The notes below the pieces were generated by a model. It ran no database searches. It worked only from the letters and a program-made list of their open reading frames with translations, and had not been told where the DNA came from. Position numbers and translations under genes: made by a program. Source: Apricaphanius iberus (Eukaryota; Chordata; Actinopteri; Cyprinodontiformes; Aphaniidae). Taken from it: a stretch of 64,000 nt of DNA. Shown here piece after piece: positions 15,003 through 26,252 of this stretch. Where the stretch lies: NCBI GenBank assembly GCA_028564705.1, contig JAPXFQ010002081.1:1054001-1118000 (forward strand). The letters run 5' to 3'. The stretch's first letter is position 1; each line of letters begins with the position of its first letter.

Positions 15003-15774
15003 CTTTAAAACAGGGAGACATGATAAAAGAACATGATTAAAGAAGGTTTAAAACATGTAATGCACATATACATGTAATACATATGTTACAATACAATGTT
15101 TAATTTTTTTTTTATCATAGTCAAACGTCGGAGATCTAGCACAGTGTAATAATACTTTAAGCCCAGGGTGAGCAGTAGACAGTGTTGCCAAATTTATAGT
15201 CCCCTCTAGCGATTCTTAAAAAAAAATCCAACAAGCAACAAATCTAGAAACTTTTTATGTGGTTATTGAAGACTTTTGGTTAAAGTATATAACATTTCTA
15301 CTCTCATCACCGAGCAATGGGGCACTTTCCCATCTTAAAGCTCACAGAAGGCAACCAACCTGCAGTGCACACTGCAGCTCCACCTGGCAGAGCAGGTCCA
15401 GCGGTATGGCAAGCCATGGTCACAAAAATAATGTGCATGTATACTTTTGTTGTTTAATCCATCTGGACTCCGATCAGCTATTTAGATATTTACCACTGAG
15501 TCCAGAATGCTACTACATCACGCATGCTCAAAGTAGAAGGTTGTAAGCAGGACTTGGGACTGGTCTCAACAACAGCAGAATGTAAATGGCTGGAATTGCA
15601 TCTGTTAAAGTCTTTCAAATACAATCAATGACTTCATAAAGACATGTCTTAATTATATATATAAAACTTTTATTTGACCACAATGATGTAATAGATTCAA
15701 AAGAAAATACTTCAAAAAGATTAATTAGATTAACTAATTACAGACCGTTATTAATTAATCTCAAAGTCCAGGTT
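15003..15774. other. vcan intron, nothing recognised
   Basis: Intron sequence directly upstream of the GAG-type exon, with no exon or family repeat that I can support. Confidence 0.55.
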
Positions 15775-16020
15775 TCAGTCCCACTGGGGGGCAATAAGCA
15801 ATAAACAGCGTCCAGTGCAGGTCCTTGGGCAAGATCCGTCACGCTTCTGCCTACCTCATACTGTTATGAGAGACAATAAATCACATATGATGTTGCCTCA
15901 GACATCGCCCAGCCAAACAAGGTCTGCATCAGGTGCTGGGGAACCAGGGAGCCTTGAGGAAAAATGGGCTACTGGAACAAGGCAGAGCGAGAATAAGGCA
16001 CTGTTGCTACTACTCAAGTA
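15775..16020 (+). repeat. R4/Dong-like LINE 5'-region fragment
   Basis: Blocks such as CAGGTCCTTGGGCAAGATCC, TCTGCCTACCTCATACTGTT, ACATCGCCCAGCCAAACAAG and GAAAAATGGGCTACTGGAAC match the 5' leader of the fish LINE whose body lies at 17.96-19.89 kb, as far as I recall that family. It is detached from that body by about 1.9 kb, so it is either a separate copy or a displaced fragment. Confidence 0.5.
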
Positions 16021-16140
16021 ACCCTAGTCAGAGAGCAGGCCCGGAGTGGCTAATCGGAAGCACCTGGACATTTCCTGGTGAGCCGGTCTGATATCTGGGC
16101 CGCAAGGTCCATTCTATGGCAAGCAGAGTTGTACGAGTGT
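16021..16140 (+). repeat. interspersed repeat fragment of unknown class
   Basis: GAGCAGGCCCGGAGTGGCTA followed by GGTGAGCCGGTCTGAT resembles a high-copy fish repeat (GGCCGGAGTGGCTAATCGGG...CCGGTGGGCCGG). I cannot assign it to a class. Confidence 0.45.
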
Positions 16141-17527
16141 GCTAAATGTGCAACTAGTCAAAAAGGAGTTGCTATTAAACACTATTGATGCACTAGTTTG
16201 GCAAATGTTCAAACATGTAGGGGAAAATGTTTAACTAGTCGCATGTAGCTGCATACTATTTAGCAAAGAAAACAAAGGATATAGGGATATAGAGTTTTTA
16301 CCGAAGCAGCTTGCTATAAAGGCCAGCTGGCTGCTTTCATTGTTGTGTCTCCACGCACCTCAACATTAAATGGAGCAATCAGTCAGCATTGTTTGAAAGG
16401 TAAAATAGGTTTGCACAAAAAGGACTATTATATAGAGGAAAGCTCAAACAGTCGGCCATACCATTTTTGCTTTTGTGCAAAAAATGAGGACCAAAACAGC
16501 TAATGAGGACAATGGAACGGGTAAGACGACATGTTGAACTTTCCCTGCAAACCACCATTCGAGTTAATTTATCTAGTCAATGTTGTGATGGTGTGGCAGC
16601 AAACATGCCATGTTATTTTAATAGAAATGATGACGCAACACCACATAACAGGGAAACGTTGTCTCGTAGCTCCTAAGAGTTAGAAGGAAATTCCAGGATG
16701 AAGGAAAATGAGCTCAAAAGACCAAAGTGGGCAGGTTTTTTATGGGGTTAATGAGTACTAATATAATGAAGTGCATGGTGTAGACCTGCTATAAAAAGCC
16801 CCCTGCAATACTAGATGATCCAGCACTGCAATAATACAACTGAGGTGAATCAAAGGCTTTGTAAAAGTTGCAGACTTGTGCTGAGAATTATACTTTTTTT
16901 AAAGAGAATCAGTGTCTGAACCAGAGTCAGGAGTCAGAAGTGATGACAGAATTTCTTTTGTCAGTAAAAAAGAAATATGTGTTGACATGCATCCATTTGT
17001 TCCAATAAAACACTTTCTATACCCAAATGATAGTTTGACCGGTTATACTTTTCTTTAAAAGTATGACAATATAAACACAAGGTCCATACTTGAAAGAGAA
17101 TAGAATGAAAGCAACATAAATTAGGCCTCAGTGTTTTGCCAATGAAAATATCTAAATTTTTTAAGTCACGTGTTTTCCATACTAAATGCACTAAAGCTTT
17201 ACGGAATATTATCTTCAATTTTGGCAGGCGCAGCAAATGAGAGTAGGGAAAGTAGGTGAAGAAGTGTGAACATGAAAACAGTCTACTTGGGGACTGATTA
17301 CAGTGGTAGCAGCTCAAAATATAGTTTCTGATATTGTTAATGTATGTGTTGTAAAGAATAATATAGATGTGAACACATGGTGAAATAACTCCACCTAGTG
17401 AAGCAGTTAACCCTTATTTATACTGAGTTGGACATTTTATAGAAAATAATACTCTAAATTACAAGGCTTTACAGAACAGTGTGCTGCTGTAGCTTTACAA
17501 TGTAAGGTTATAAGTACATTACTTAAT
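16141..17527. other. vcan intron, nothing recognised
   Basis: No exon or named repeat found. The long minus-strand open frame at 16961-17317 has no domain signature and no plausible splice context. Confidence 0.5.
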
Positions 17528-17902
17528 TAAGGATGCAATGATACCACTTTTCTCAAAACGATACACCAATACTTGGATCTGAGTACTTGCCGATACAGAG
17601 TAAGCCTACCAATGCTGATACTTCTACCACACACAAAAAATTCAATACATTAGAAGACAGGTTTTATATTCTTTACAGTTTGTTACAACAAGTGATAGGA
17701 AATTCAATAGAAATTTTGATAATAAAAATTGACCACAAAACTAAAATTTCAAGTGAAAAATAAACACTTTCTGGGAAATTGTTATAGAGTTTCCACATTT
17801 TAGTTATGTGTTCATGGTAACCTATAGGTTAACTTTAAACACTATGATTACATTAGAAAGGTATAAGCCCCGATACCAGTACCGGTATTGGTGCATCACT
17901 AA
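17528..17902 (+). mobile_element. hAT-like MITE, copy 2 of 3
   Basis: The best preserved of three related elements. The left end reads GGATGCAATGATACCAC and the right end CCGGTATTGGTGCATCACT, inverted copies of a GGATGCACCGATACC-type terminus. Internal landmarks are the CCAATGCTGATACTTCTACC block, GACAGGTTTTATATTCTTTA and the TGAAAAATAAACA block. There is no open frame, so it is non-autonomous. Confidence 0.7.
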
Positions 17903-17954
17903 TTTTAACAAAAATAGGTTGTGATATAAAGTGGGCCAGTCTGAGGCATCAAAC

Positions 17955-19890
17955 TCCAGGGCTGAAAATTAGTCCCACTCTGACCCTGTCAGATATGGTC
18001 AAATGTTTACTTCAAAACCCACAGCCGACCCCAAAACATCTAGTAGCTCAGTGTTCCAATGTCCACAAATGGCAACTGCTATTACAACTTGAGATAGAAG
18101 AGATACAACACAAATGCTTTTCACCCCAGTGGGTGAAAAGAGATGATCATGGCAAGAAAGAGCGCAAGGCAACCCCAGCACCGATTACAACGGCTGAGTG
18201 GAGTACCCTTGGGACATCTCCTGAAAACTGTGAATGCAGCATTGAGAGCAATCCCTACCACAAAATCACAGAAACCAATGGGCTGATATACACTTCAGCA
18301 GCAGTGATCCTAGGGATGCTTGTATATAAAAGCAACCATGGGAGGCACAAGAAACAACACCCACTATGGAAAAGATGGTTGGAGGCTAACATCAAAGCAG
18401 CTCGGAGAAAAGTGAGTCAATAGACAATGGGCAGAGGCCCAAAGAAGTGCAATGAAAATACCAATACCCAAGAGGTACAGCCAGATACCCATACCTGAAG
18501 CACTCAAAATGGCCAAACAAAGACTAAGAGTGTTCATTACAAACTCAATGAGGTTGTGGAGAACCATCCTTGAGGCCAATGGCAAGCCACCTGCACATGT
18601 GTACATCAAATTTAGCATATACCAAGGTGATCCTCTGTCCCCACTGCTGTTCTGCATAGGTCTGAACCCCCTAAGTCGAATAATCAACAAGACTGGCTAT
18701 GGATACTGACTCAGGAATAGAGCTACAATCAAGCACCTCCTGTACATGGATGACATGAAGCTGTAGACCAGGAGCAAATGAGACTCCCTGATCCACACCA
18801 CCAGGATCTACGGCAATGACATTGAAATGTCATTTGGACTTGATCAATGTAGAAGGATGGTCACAAAGCGAGGCAAGGTAGTCCACACTGAAGGGGTCTC
18901 ACTCCCAGAAGGAACTATAGAAGACATTGAGGACAATAACAAGTACCTGGGAATATTGCATGTAAATGGAAATCCCGAATAGGCAAAGAGGAAAGTGGCA
19001 ACAGCCAAATATATCCAACGAGTGAGGCAAGTCCTAAGAAGCCAGCTCAATGGAAAGAACAAGTCCAAGGCAATTAACAGTTATGCCCTGCCAGTGATCA
19101 GATACCCTGCGGGAATAATAAGTTGGCCAAAGGATGAGATACAGACCACAGATGTTAAGACACGAAAGCTCCTCACCATACATGGTGGGTTCCATCCCAA
19201 ATCCAGCACAGGGCTGGCCTACAGAACACCACAGAGGCACTCATCCTGGCAGCACAGGAGCAGGCTCTGAGCACCACAGCGATAGAGGCCCAGATCTACC
19301 ACACCAGACAGGAGCCAAGGTGTAGGCTGTGCAAAGAGTCATCTGAGACAATCCAGCACATAACAGCAGGGTGGAAAATGCTGGCAGGGAAAGCATACAT
19401 GGTACGTCATAATCAAGTAGCTTGCATAGTACTCAGAAACATCTGTGCGGAGTATGGGCTGGAAACCCCAAGGTCAAAGTGGGAAACACCTCCAAAGGTG
19501 GTGGAGAATGACCGAGCAAAGATCCTGTGGGACTTCCAGATCCAGACAGACAGGATGGTAATGGTGAACCGGCCGGACATTGTGGTGCTTGATAAAGAGC
19601 AGAGGAAAGCCGTTGTGGTGGATGTGGCAAACCAAGTGATGGTAACATCAAGAAGAAGGAACATGAGAAGCTTGAGAAATACCAAGGGCTCAGAGAGGAG
19701 CTAGAGAAGGCTTGGAAGGTGAAGGTGACTGTAGTACCTATGGTAATTGGGGCACTTGGGCCAGTGACCCCAAACTGGAGGAATTGTTCCAGCAGATCCC
19801 TGGAAGAACCTCAGTCCAGAAATGTGCAGTACTTGGAACAGCAAAGATAAAGCGCAGGACCCTCAAGCTCCCAGGCCGGGGATTTTTTTA
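17955..19890 (+). mobile_element. R4/Dong-like LINE with restriction-like endonuclease, degenerate
   Basis: A 5'-truncated non-LTR retrotransposon of the R4/Dong (Rex6-like) group. Plus-strand frames carry, in order, an N-terminal linker region (17995-18423) and RT motifs: IYQGDPLSPLLFCIGLNPLS near 18617-18680, and a YMDD box at about 18740-18755. A thumb-like KYLG block (about 18940) and a C-terminal zinc knuckle CRLC...HITAGW (about 19322-19375) follow. The restriction-like endonuclease core RPDIVVLDKEQRKAVVVDVA (about 19570-19630) keeps the PD...D spacing. Frameshifts and stops separate the frames, and the fourth knuckle ligand (normally Cys) is Trp. The copy is inactive. Its 3' end abuts a CTAT/TA repeat. 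Confidence 0.82.
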
Positions 19891-19892
<2 letters not shown>

Positions 19893-19955
<63 letters not shown>

Positions 19956-19963
19956 CATACATA
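19893..19963. repeat. (CTAT)n-(TA)n-(CATA)n compound microsatellite
   Basis: Runs of CTAT, then TA, then CATA immediately after the 3' end of the R4/Dong-like LINE. Either the LINE inserted into a pre-existing simple repeat or its 3' tail expanded. Confidence 0.95.
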
Positions 19964-21022
19964 TCTAATAAAAAAATCCGCTCTTGACCACCGTGGGCAA
20001 GAGGGGATATATACATTTTATTAAGTATTGCATAACAACTACGTTTGAAAACATTGAGTTGACAAATTTGGAAAAACTTGGGTTTATTATTTATGTAATA
20101 TTTTTAAAGTTTTACAGCTTTTTCCAGCAGTGCAGAGAAGTAGGTGTCCTACTCCTGCAGACTTTGGGTTCTTGTTGTATTTAGGAATGCTATTTTGCTC
20201 AGTGAAAGCAGCATAGACTGCATGTTGAGCCCAGCCCAGATATGATGTCATGTGTTTGGCGAGCTGTGGACATCTGGCCGAACGGAGAGCTTTCTCTTTC
20301 CTCTACGTTAACTCTCTGCTGCAGCTCTGCCACCTCTCAAAGCCGAAGGCAGAAGGCATCTCACCCCCTTCAGAAAGTACCTCTGCAGAGCCAGATGTGA
20401 ATGTTTGCATTATATGGTGTAGACACGCGTCACGCTGGGAGTGTGTACTTCTCTCTGCTACGAACTGACCTCTTTATTAACACTTTATTTTATTGACTCT
20501 CTTCCTCTTCCTCCGTCTGTCGATGCTGTTTGGGTAGGGTCCAGCTGTGAAGCATTAGGGAGCTGTCCTGTTTCTGCTTTATCTGTGTTGAACTGCATGT
20601 GCTGGGTTTTCCCCCTCATAAAAGCCACCCTCCATAAACAGGACAGGAGTTTATTCTTTCCTGGTTTAGGTTTGAATACTGTTTGTTTGTTTATCATCCT
20701 TCTCTGTTTTCTGTGCTCTCATTAGGTGGCTGGTTCATGCCTAAACACACATCACAGTTTAACAGTTTACAGCTGAAACCAAAATGTCTGGCAATGAGGC
20801 AAAAGTTGCATTTTCCAAGATTTTCCGTGACCTTTATACATTAATTGTTAGTTGATAGATTAGATTTATGCATCGATTATAGACATTAACTGTGAACTTT
20901 GCGTTCAAAACGCTTAATATATTATAAAAACACTATATATAGTGTATTTTTGCATATTCACGTCATCCACTCAGAGGATGAAGCTGTGTTTTCAGCAGTA
21001 ATGAGGTGCGTTCAGTTTTCAC
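19964..21022. other. vcan intron, nothing recognised
   Basis: Intron sequence flanking the Link-2 exon on its downstream side. The open frames at 20250-20725 show no coding signature. Confidence 0.5.
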
Positions 21023-21319
21023 CTTTAAAACAGAAAGCTCCATGCTTGTCGGTGGGGTCTGGGAAGCCAGTTTGATTTTCGTACTTGTAGAGCGTTCGGA
21101 TCCCCAGAAGGCCTCCTCCACACTGAAGCAGAGGGACATTGATGGGGTACCGGACACTACCATCGGACAGCCAGCCGTAGTCACAACGGCTAAGCCCCGC
21201 CTTCCAGGCTGCAAACAGCTGACCAGGGGATGCTAACACGGCATCATGCTTCTCACACTCCTTCTTCGCCTCCTGCCAAGTAATCTTATTGGAGATGGAG
21301 GAAGGATAAAAGACATCAC
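21023..21319 (-). CDS. vcan: versican exon 6: Link module 2
   Basis: A 297-bp exon (acceptor TTTTGTGTTTGCAG, donor AAAG|GTGAAA), phase 1 at both ends. It holds a complete second Link module: GDVFYPSSISNKITWQEA, then cysteines in KKECEKHD, SRCDYGWLSDGSVRYPI, LLQCGGGLLG and AFCFKG. NQT in ENQTGF is a conserved N-glycosylation sequon. The block GGGLLGIRTLYKYENQTGF is closest to versican (GGGLLGVRTLYRFENQTGF) among the four lecticans as I know them. The usual size in mammals is 294 bp, so there is probably one extra codon here. The intron downstream (21022-15003) holds mostly repeats. Confidence 0.94.
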
Positions 21320-21534
21320 CTGCAAACACAAAAAGGACACATAGTATTTAGATGAACCTCTAAAGGTTGCAATGTTAGGCTCATGCAAGAGGATTCTTTT
21401 AGCTAAAGTCCACTCTATAAACTCCTCCATCTCTTCTAGCTTGTGTGTGTGAATGAAATGGAAGCAGATGAATAGATAAAACTCAAGTAATATAGACACT
21501 GAAAGTAGATGTGTTTAGGTACCTGGGGGCCAAC

Positions 21535-21965
21535 TACCTGATACCTGATAGTGTGGCCTGTTAGCATGTCTGATTTAGAGATGGTATTCAGTCGTCTATG
21601 TGTGGGAATAACAAAAAGACAGATAGCAGACTTGAAGATGTTTCAGTTTTTATTGGAAGTGAACAATGTAGAAAAGATTAGAAATTAGATCATCACTATA
21701 TTGGTTGAGTAGTTTGGAGGCAACATTGGAGAAGTGAGGCTGATATGGTCTGGACATTTTTGAAGAGGAGGAAAAGGGATCTACTGGAGACAGATTGCTG
21801 AAGATCTGGCTTTCTGGAAGGAGGGGAAGAGGAAGACCACAGAGGTTTGTGGATGACGTAAAAGGAGAGCTTAGGTGGGACAGTGAAGGATGATAGGGAC
21901 AGGATGGGATGGAAGATGATCCTTTGTGAATGCTCAAAAGAGCAGTTAATAAAAGATAGCAATCG
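21535..21965 (+). repeat. RTE-type LINE C-terminal fragment
   Basis: Plus-strand sequence matches the degraded end of an RTE/BovB-like ORF. A stretch reading like VEKIRN, then GNIGEVRLIWSGHF (usual form GDKVREARLRWFGHV), followed by a GRRKRGRPKRRF-like basic segment and the final R-W-K-M block. Several stops and indels are present. The same family has a longer copy at 47.6-56.2 kb. Confidence 0.65.
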
Positions 21966-22124
21966 GTGAAAATACATATCCATAAGCTTATGTTTGTCTA
22001 CACTTCAGCTACCCCCCCCAATAACATCCAGACTGAAAATATATAAATAAGTAACAAAAATAAGAAATAATTAATACACAGTTGTAAATTGTTAAAGTAC
22101 TATAGAGGTTAGACATTAAAAATG

Positions 22125-22430
22125 GGTGGCTATAGCTCTGTCGTTGAGTTTTGTGACGCGTGACCTAGATGTCATGGATTCGATACCAGCTTCCACGAGC
22201 TACATGCTGTTGTGTCTCTGAGCAAGTCACTTTACCCGTTCCCTATTGGTAGTGGTCAGACGGCGAGGTGGCACCAGTGTTCAGCAGCCTTGCTTCTGTC
22301 AGTGCGCCCCAAGGCATGTGGTTACAATGTAGCTTGCCATCACCAGTGTGTGAATGTGTAGGTGAATGACTATGAAATGCTTTGGTGCCCTCTGGACTAG
22401 ATAACGGGCTTTACAAGTACAGGCCATTTA
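22125..22430 (+). repeat. tRNA-like SINE
   Basis: Starts with a degenerate tRNA-like head (GGTGGCTATAGCTCTGTCG; B-box-like ATTCGATACC near 22178), then TGTCTCTGAGCAAGTCACTT and the TGTGTGAATGTGTAGGTGAA body. It ends with the ACGGGCTTTACAAGTACAGGCCATTT 3' segment typical of fish SINEs. A better preserved copy lies at 35985-36245. Confidence 0.65.
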
Positions 22431-22966
22431 AAAAGGAATGGGGAGCCAAAGTCACTCCTGTCTACTCAATGGAGCGATATTTATTTTCTGATCCCGTTTT
22501 AAATGCACCATAGATCGAATATATGATGTCAGTGAGTTTTAAAGGCACATTTTGGTGTAATGAAAGCATTGATTTTGGACCAAAAGTCAATTGAGGTTTT
22601 GAGTAAAAACACTTAGTGGACTAAAACTTATAAAGAAGAAGGAGACAAACGACTGTACCCTCCAAGATGAAGGAAGGAGCATTAATAAAACAGGGAGAAA
22701 ACCACTATAAATCTAGCCATGTGGAAAGTGGCAGCTGTGCTGGGGGAGACATAGTTAGTGGAGTGAGAGCCAGCATTTTGGAGAAGCTCTGCAAGGTCTT
22801 GGTGAGGGTTTTAAGTGCTAGTTAGTGCTTGCTAGTGTTAGCTCCGTGACGTATATGAGACTTCAGCTTTGCAGACATTTAGGTTTACAATAGCACAAAA
22901 AACAAATTTTGAAATACATAAAAGAAATACCAAACAACAACAAAAAAGCAAATAAGAAGCGCTTAC
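22431..22966. other. vcan intron, nothing recognised
   Basis: Short intron stretch next to the Link-1 second-half exon, with no repeat or exon that I can name. Confidence 0.5.
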
Positions 22967-23094
22967 CCTGCAGTTCACCTACAAAGCAGTACACATCATA
23001 TCTCTCTGTGGGGTCGCGGTGTCCGTATGTTCTCACACCTGGTCGCTTCAGTAGGTTACCTTCACAGCCATGACGAGGCCTAGTTATTGGATAT
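22967..23094 (-). CDS. vcan: versican exon 5: Link module 1, second half
   Basis: A 128-bp exon (acceptor TTCCATAG, donor CAGG|GTAAGC), phase 2 in and phase 1 out, again the standard lectican size. It completes Link module 1: YPITRPRHGCEG carries the third cysteine and RYDVYCFVGELQG the fourth. PGVRTYGHRDP between them is the conserved strand and turn. The junction codon joined with exon 4 gives R-Y-P-I-T. Compared with versican YDVYCYVDHLDGDVF, the GELQG linker is somewhat neurocan-like (ARELGG), so this exon alone would not settle the paralogue. Confidence 0.94.
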
Positions 23095-23252
23095 CTATGG
23101 AATACCAATGAAATCTCTTAACCAGACTATTGATAATTTTTCTTAATTCTTAAGCAGTAATGTTATGAACTGTAATGAAGCCTTTAAAGTTTCCTCTAAC
23201 AATAGAAAGTTGATGAAGATGTGTGAATGGCAGAGATTAAACATGAATATAC

Positions 23253-23427
23253 CGGACAGACTGGTCAGCGAGCCATCCTGCATCACATTGATCTAAGCCG
23301 TCCTCAAAAGCAGCAGTCAGCTGGTCAGGTGTTGCAATGGAGGCGTTTACTGAGTGGCACGCGTCCCTTGCTTCACTGAAGTCCAGAGAGTAGCGGCTGG
23401 AGCTGGCTCGGTAGTGAAACACCACAC
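23253..23427 (-). CDS. vcan: versican exon 4: Link module 1, first half
   Basis: A 175-bp exon (acceptor TTCTGCTCAG, donor CCG|GTATAT), phase 1 in and phase 2 out, the size and phase expected for this exon in lecticans. It encodes GVVFHYR, then the first half of the hyaluronan-binding Link (PTR) module. Two of its four cysteines lie in ARDACHSVN and [31 protein letters not shown] is the characteristic helix and turn. VNAS is an N-glycosylation sequon. The aspartates and the GW of the CDAGW motif are conserved. The frame is open throughout. The following intron is only 158 bp. Confidence 0.94.
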
Positions 23428-24384
23428 CTGAGCAGAAAACATAAAAGATCAGGACAGCAAATATGGTTTATGATGACAAGCTTTTTATAAGAACTAATTC
23501 ATGGAGTCTGACTATAATTAACTGAATGAAAGCTGGTCTGAATTAATGTGATTTTCAACTGGAATTTATCTAACTAGGTTTTATTCTACAGATCCATCTC
23601 AAAATAAATTAATAAAACTACACAAATCATTTATTCCAAGTATTTCTGATATATCCTCAAAAGGTTTCCAAAAACTGAAACTTATATTTAATAAATGACC
23701 AAACAGGATGCTTCATGAAGAAGGAAAATAATATGCCGTAAAGCAAATCACAGTGGAGAATAGCCTCTCCTCCACAGTGATTTATAATAACAGCACATTA
23801 CACATGGATTTGCTGCTGACAGAAACTGAATCAGTTACATGAGAGCATAGAGGGAGAGCATTTCAGCTGTCATATGTATCCCTGAATCCTTGTGTCATTA
23901 GATCTGGAGGAAAATTTCTCACTGAGGGGAAATCCTGGAAGAGCCACAGTGGGACGTGAATGGATGTCTGAGCTGTTAAATGGGGAATTGTGAGTCTGTC
24001 ATAGGAGGAGCCTTTGTGTGGATGGACCCAACAAAGAGTTCTGTTCAGCATTAATGTGGAATCTGTATAAATGTCTGAGAGAGAAGCTCAATTTGGTTGT
24101 ACGATGAGCTGTTTCCAAGGAATGAACTGCCCTTTGGTGGTCAGAAATCTGGAAGTTTCAAAGTTTCTGCATGGAACCTTGGTTCACAAGCACAAATGAC
24201 TTATAACAGAAATAAAAAGACCTTTAGCAGCTTTAACTATATTAGTTAACAAACAGAAAAAAACCCCAAACATAAGGTACTTTTAATGGGAAATCCTCAA
24301 TTTATACTGTAGTATAGTATTTGGCTGGTTTTGAGTCTTACCTAAAAATCTGGAAATTATTTGTGTCGGTAGCCAATTTTTCAT
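23428..24384. other. vcan intron, nothing recognised
   Basis: Intron sequence upstream of the Link-1 first-half exon. Chance open frames only. Confidence 0.5.
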
Positions 24385-25155
24385 CATAACAGACAAACAT
24401 CCCATGTGGGGTGCACCAGGGCTCCATCCTAGGGCCCCTAGTATTTAATATCTGCATGAGCCCACAAACCAAGATTACAATGACCATAACTATGCAAAGG
24501 ACACTCGGCTTTAAATTACAATGTCACTAGATGACTATGAATTCATCCAAACCCTAAGTGATCGCATTAAGCATATAAATGGATTGAGGTGCCATTATTT
24601 TCTCCAGTTGAATAGAAACAAAATTAAAGTAATTATCTTTGGACCAAGGTAGAATTAAGAGTCAGCAACATGCTTCAGTTAATACAACTTGAAACTACTG
24701 ATCAGGCCTGAAATGTTGGTGTTTTGAAGGACACAAACCTGAACCTTCAAGGTGTACCATAAAGGCAATCACAAGGTCAGCCTTCAATCACCTGAAGAAC
24801 ATTTCTTGGATTATAGGACTAATGTCACAACAGGACCTTGAAAAACTCATCCATGTGTTTATCTTTATTCGGATCGAATACTGCAACAACGTCTTCACAG
24901 TTCTACCCGCAAAGTAAATCAGACAGGTAACTCATCCCGAACGCTGCTGCTCACTCAAAAAAATAATTTCCTTTAAATCAAAGCTAAAAACTCATCTGTT
25001 TAGAGCTGCCTTTGAATAAGTGATTAATAATAGTGTGGATGTCATTTTTTCTCATATGTGTCATGCGTTTTGTGTTGTTAGCCCTGGATCATGTAAAGCA
25101 CCTTGAATTTCCTTGTTATTGATGGTGTGCTATATAAATAAAGTTGCATCGCCTG
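24385..25155 (+). repeat. L2-type LINE 3' fragment
   Basis: Plus-strand RT remnants: a CGVHQGSILGPLVFNI box near 24406-24455 and a degenerate ADD-like segment after it. Next come the GLSALN-type block, AFNHLKNIS (near 24785) and an HVFI-R-EYCNNVF segment. The element ends in the characteristic L2 3' terminus CATGTAAAGCACCTTGAATT...CTATATAAATAAAGTTGC. Many stops and deletions. Confidence 0.75.
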
Positions 25156-25161
25156 ATATGA

Positions 25162-26110
25162 TTCATTGGGATTTTATGTGATTACCATTACAAGTAGTCT
25201 ATAACTAGAAAGTGAAAGGAGGGTCATGTCTATTAATATTATTTTTTACATTAAAATTTGACATGGATTTGTGTTAAGCCCTTCTCAATTAATTTGCAGT
25301 TACAGAGTTATAACTCCATCTCTGCACATTTAAAGACTCAAAGGTTTGTCGATTCTTCTTTGCAATATAACTCAAACTCTTTCAGACTGGATGGAGAATA
25401 CCTGTGAAAAATAGCTTTTAAATCTTGCCACATTTCTCAATTGTATTTAGATCTGGATTTTGACTGGGTCAATCTAACACATTAATCTGGTTTAATGTAA
25501 AGCCTTCCATTGTTTCTCTGGCTGTAATTTTTAGGTAATTGTCCATTGATAAGGGCAACCAAATGTCAAGTCTTTAGCAGTTTCAAACAGGTTTTCTTCT
25601 AGGACTGCAACATATTTAACCTTTTAAGTTCTCATTAACTCTGACAAGCTTTCCTGACGAAAAAAATCACCACCCTAAATGATGTCACTACCACCTTGTG
25701 GATGGATGGGATGGGGATATTGAGGTTGATGCATATAATGTCCTCCAACACAGTTCTGCATGTGAAAAAATAAATATGTCCCCTACCTGATTTGTGACAT
25801 GATTCAGGATATTGTTCTGTACTATAATCCTAATTTGAACGTCTTCACTACCTTCTCCTTGACCTGATTGCTATGTCCCTTGGTCTTCATGATGCTGCTT
25901 GTTCACAAATGTTATCTAAAGGCTTGAGGCCTTCACAGAAGACAATTAAGTAACTCACAGTTACTTAATTTAGTAAATGAGGGACTTCTGAGGGCAGTTA
26001 ATTGCAGTAGATTTTATTTGAGGGTGTAAGAGTAAGGGGTGAATGTGAATGCACAAAACGCTTCTCCAAATTATATTTTCTGTATTGTTTTCATTTCAGT
26101 TGATAACTGT
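25162..26110 (-). mobile_element. decayed Tc1-like element (inverted)
   Basis: The plus strand reads ATTGGGATTTTATGTGAT at the start (a Tc1 arm). Then come reversed transposase blocks: CATTTCTCAATTGTATTTAG, TCTGGATTTTGACTGGGTCA, TTCCATTGTTTCTCTGGCTG, and the AACAGGTTTTCTTCTAGGAC block, and an N-terminal portion near 25850. These are hallmarks of the same Tc1 family as at 10.76 kb and 31.5 kb, in opposite orientation. Large indels; inactive. Confidence 0.7.
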
Positions 26111-26252
26111 GAACAACGTAGTATTGGTTACATAAAATTCCAAACAAAGCAAACAGCAAAGTGGTGGAGAGGTGCTGATTTAGACTTGTTTTGTCCCCGC
26201 AGGAAACATTTGCTAATTTCAATCATTTATCAACTATAAACTCTATTGTACA

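Noticed and set aside
19413..19685. Long minus-strand frames over the R4/Dong-like LINE
   Set aside because: Antisense shadows of the plus-strand endonuclease region.
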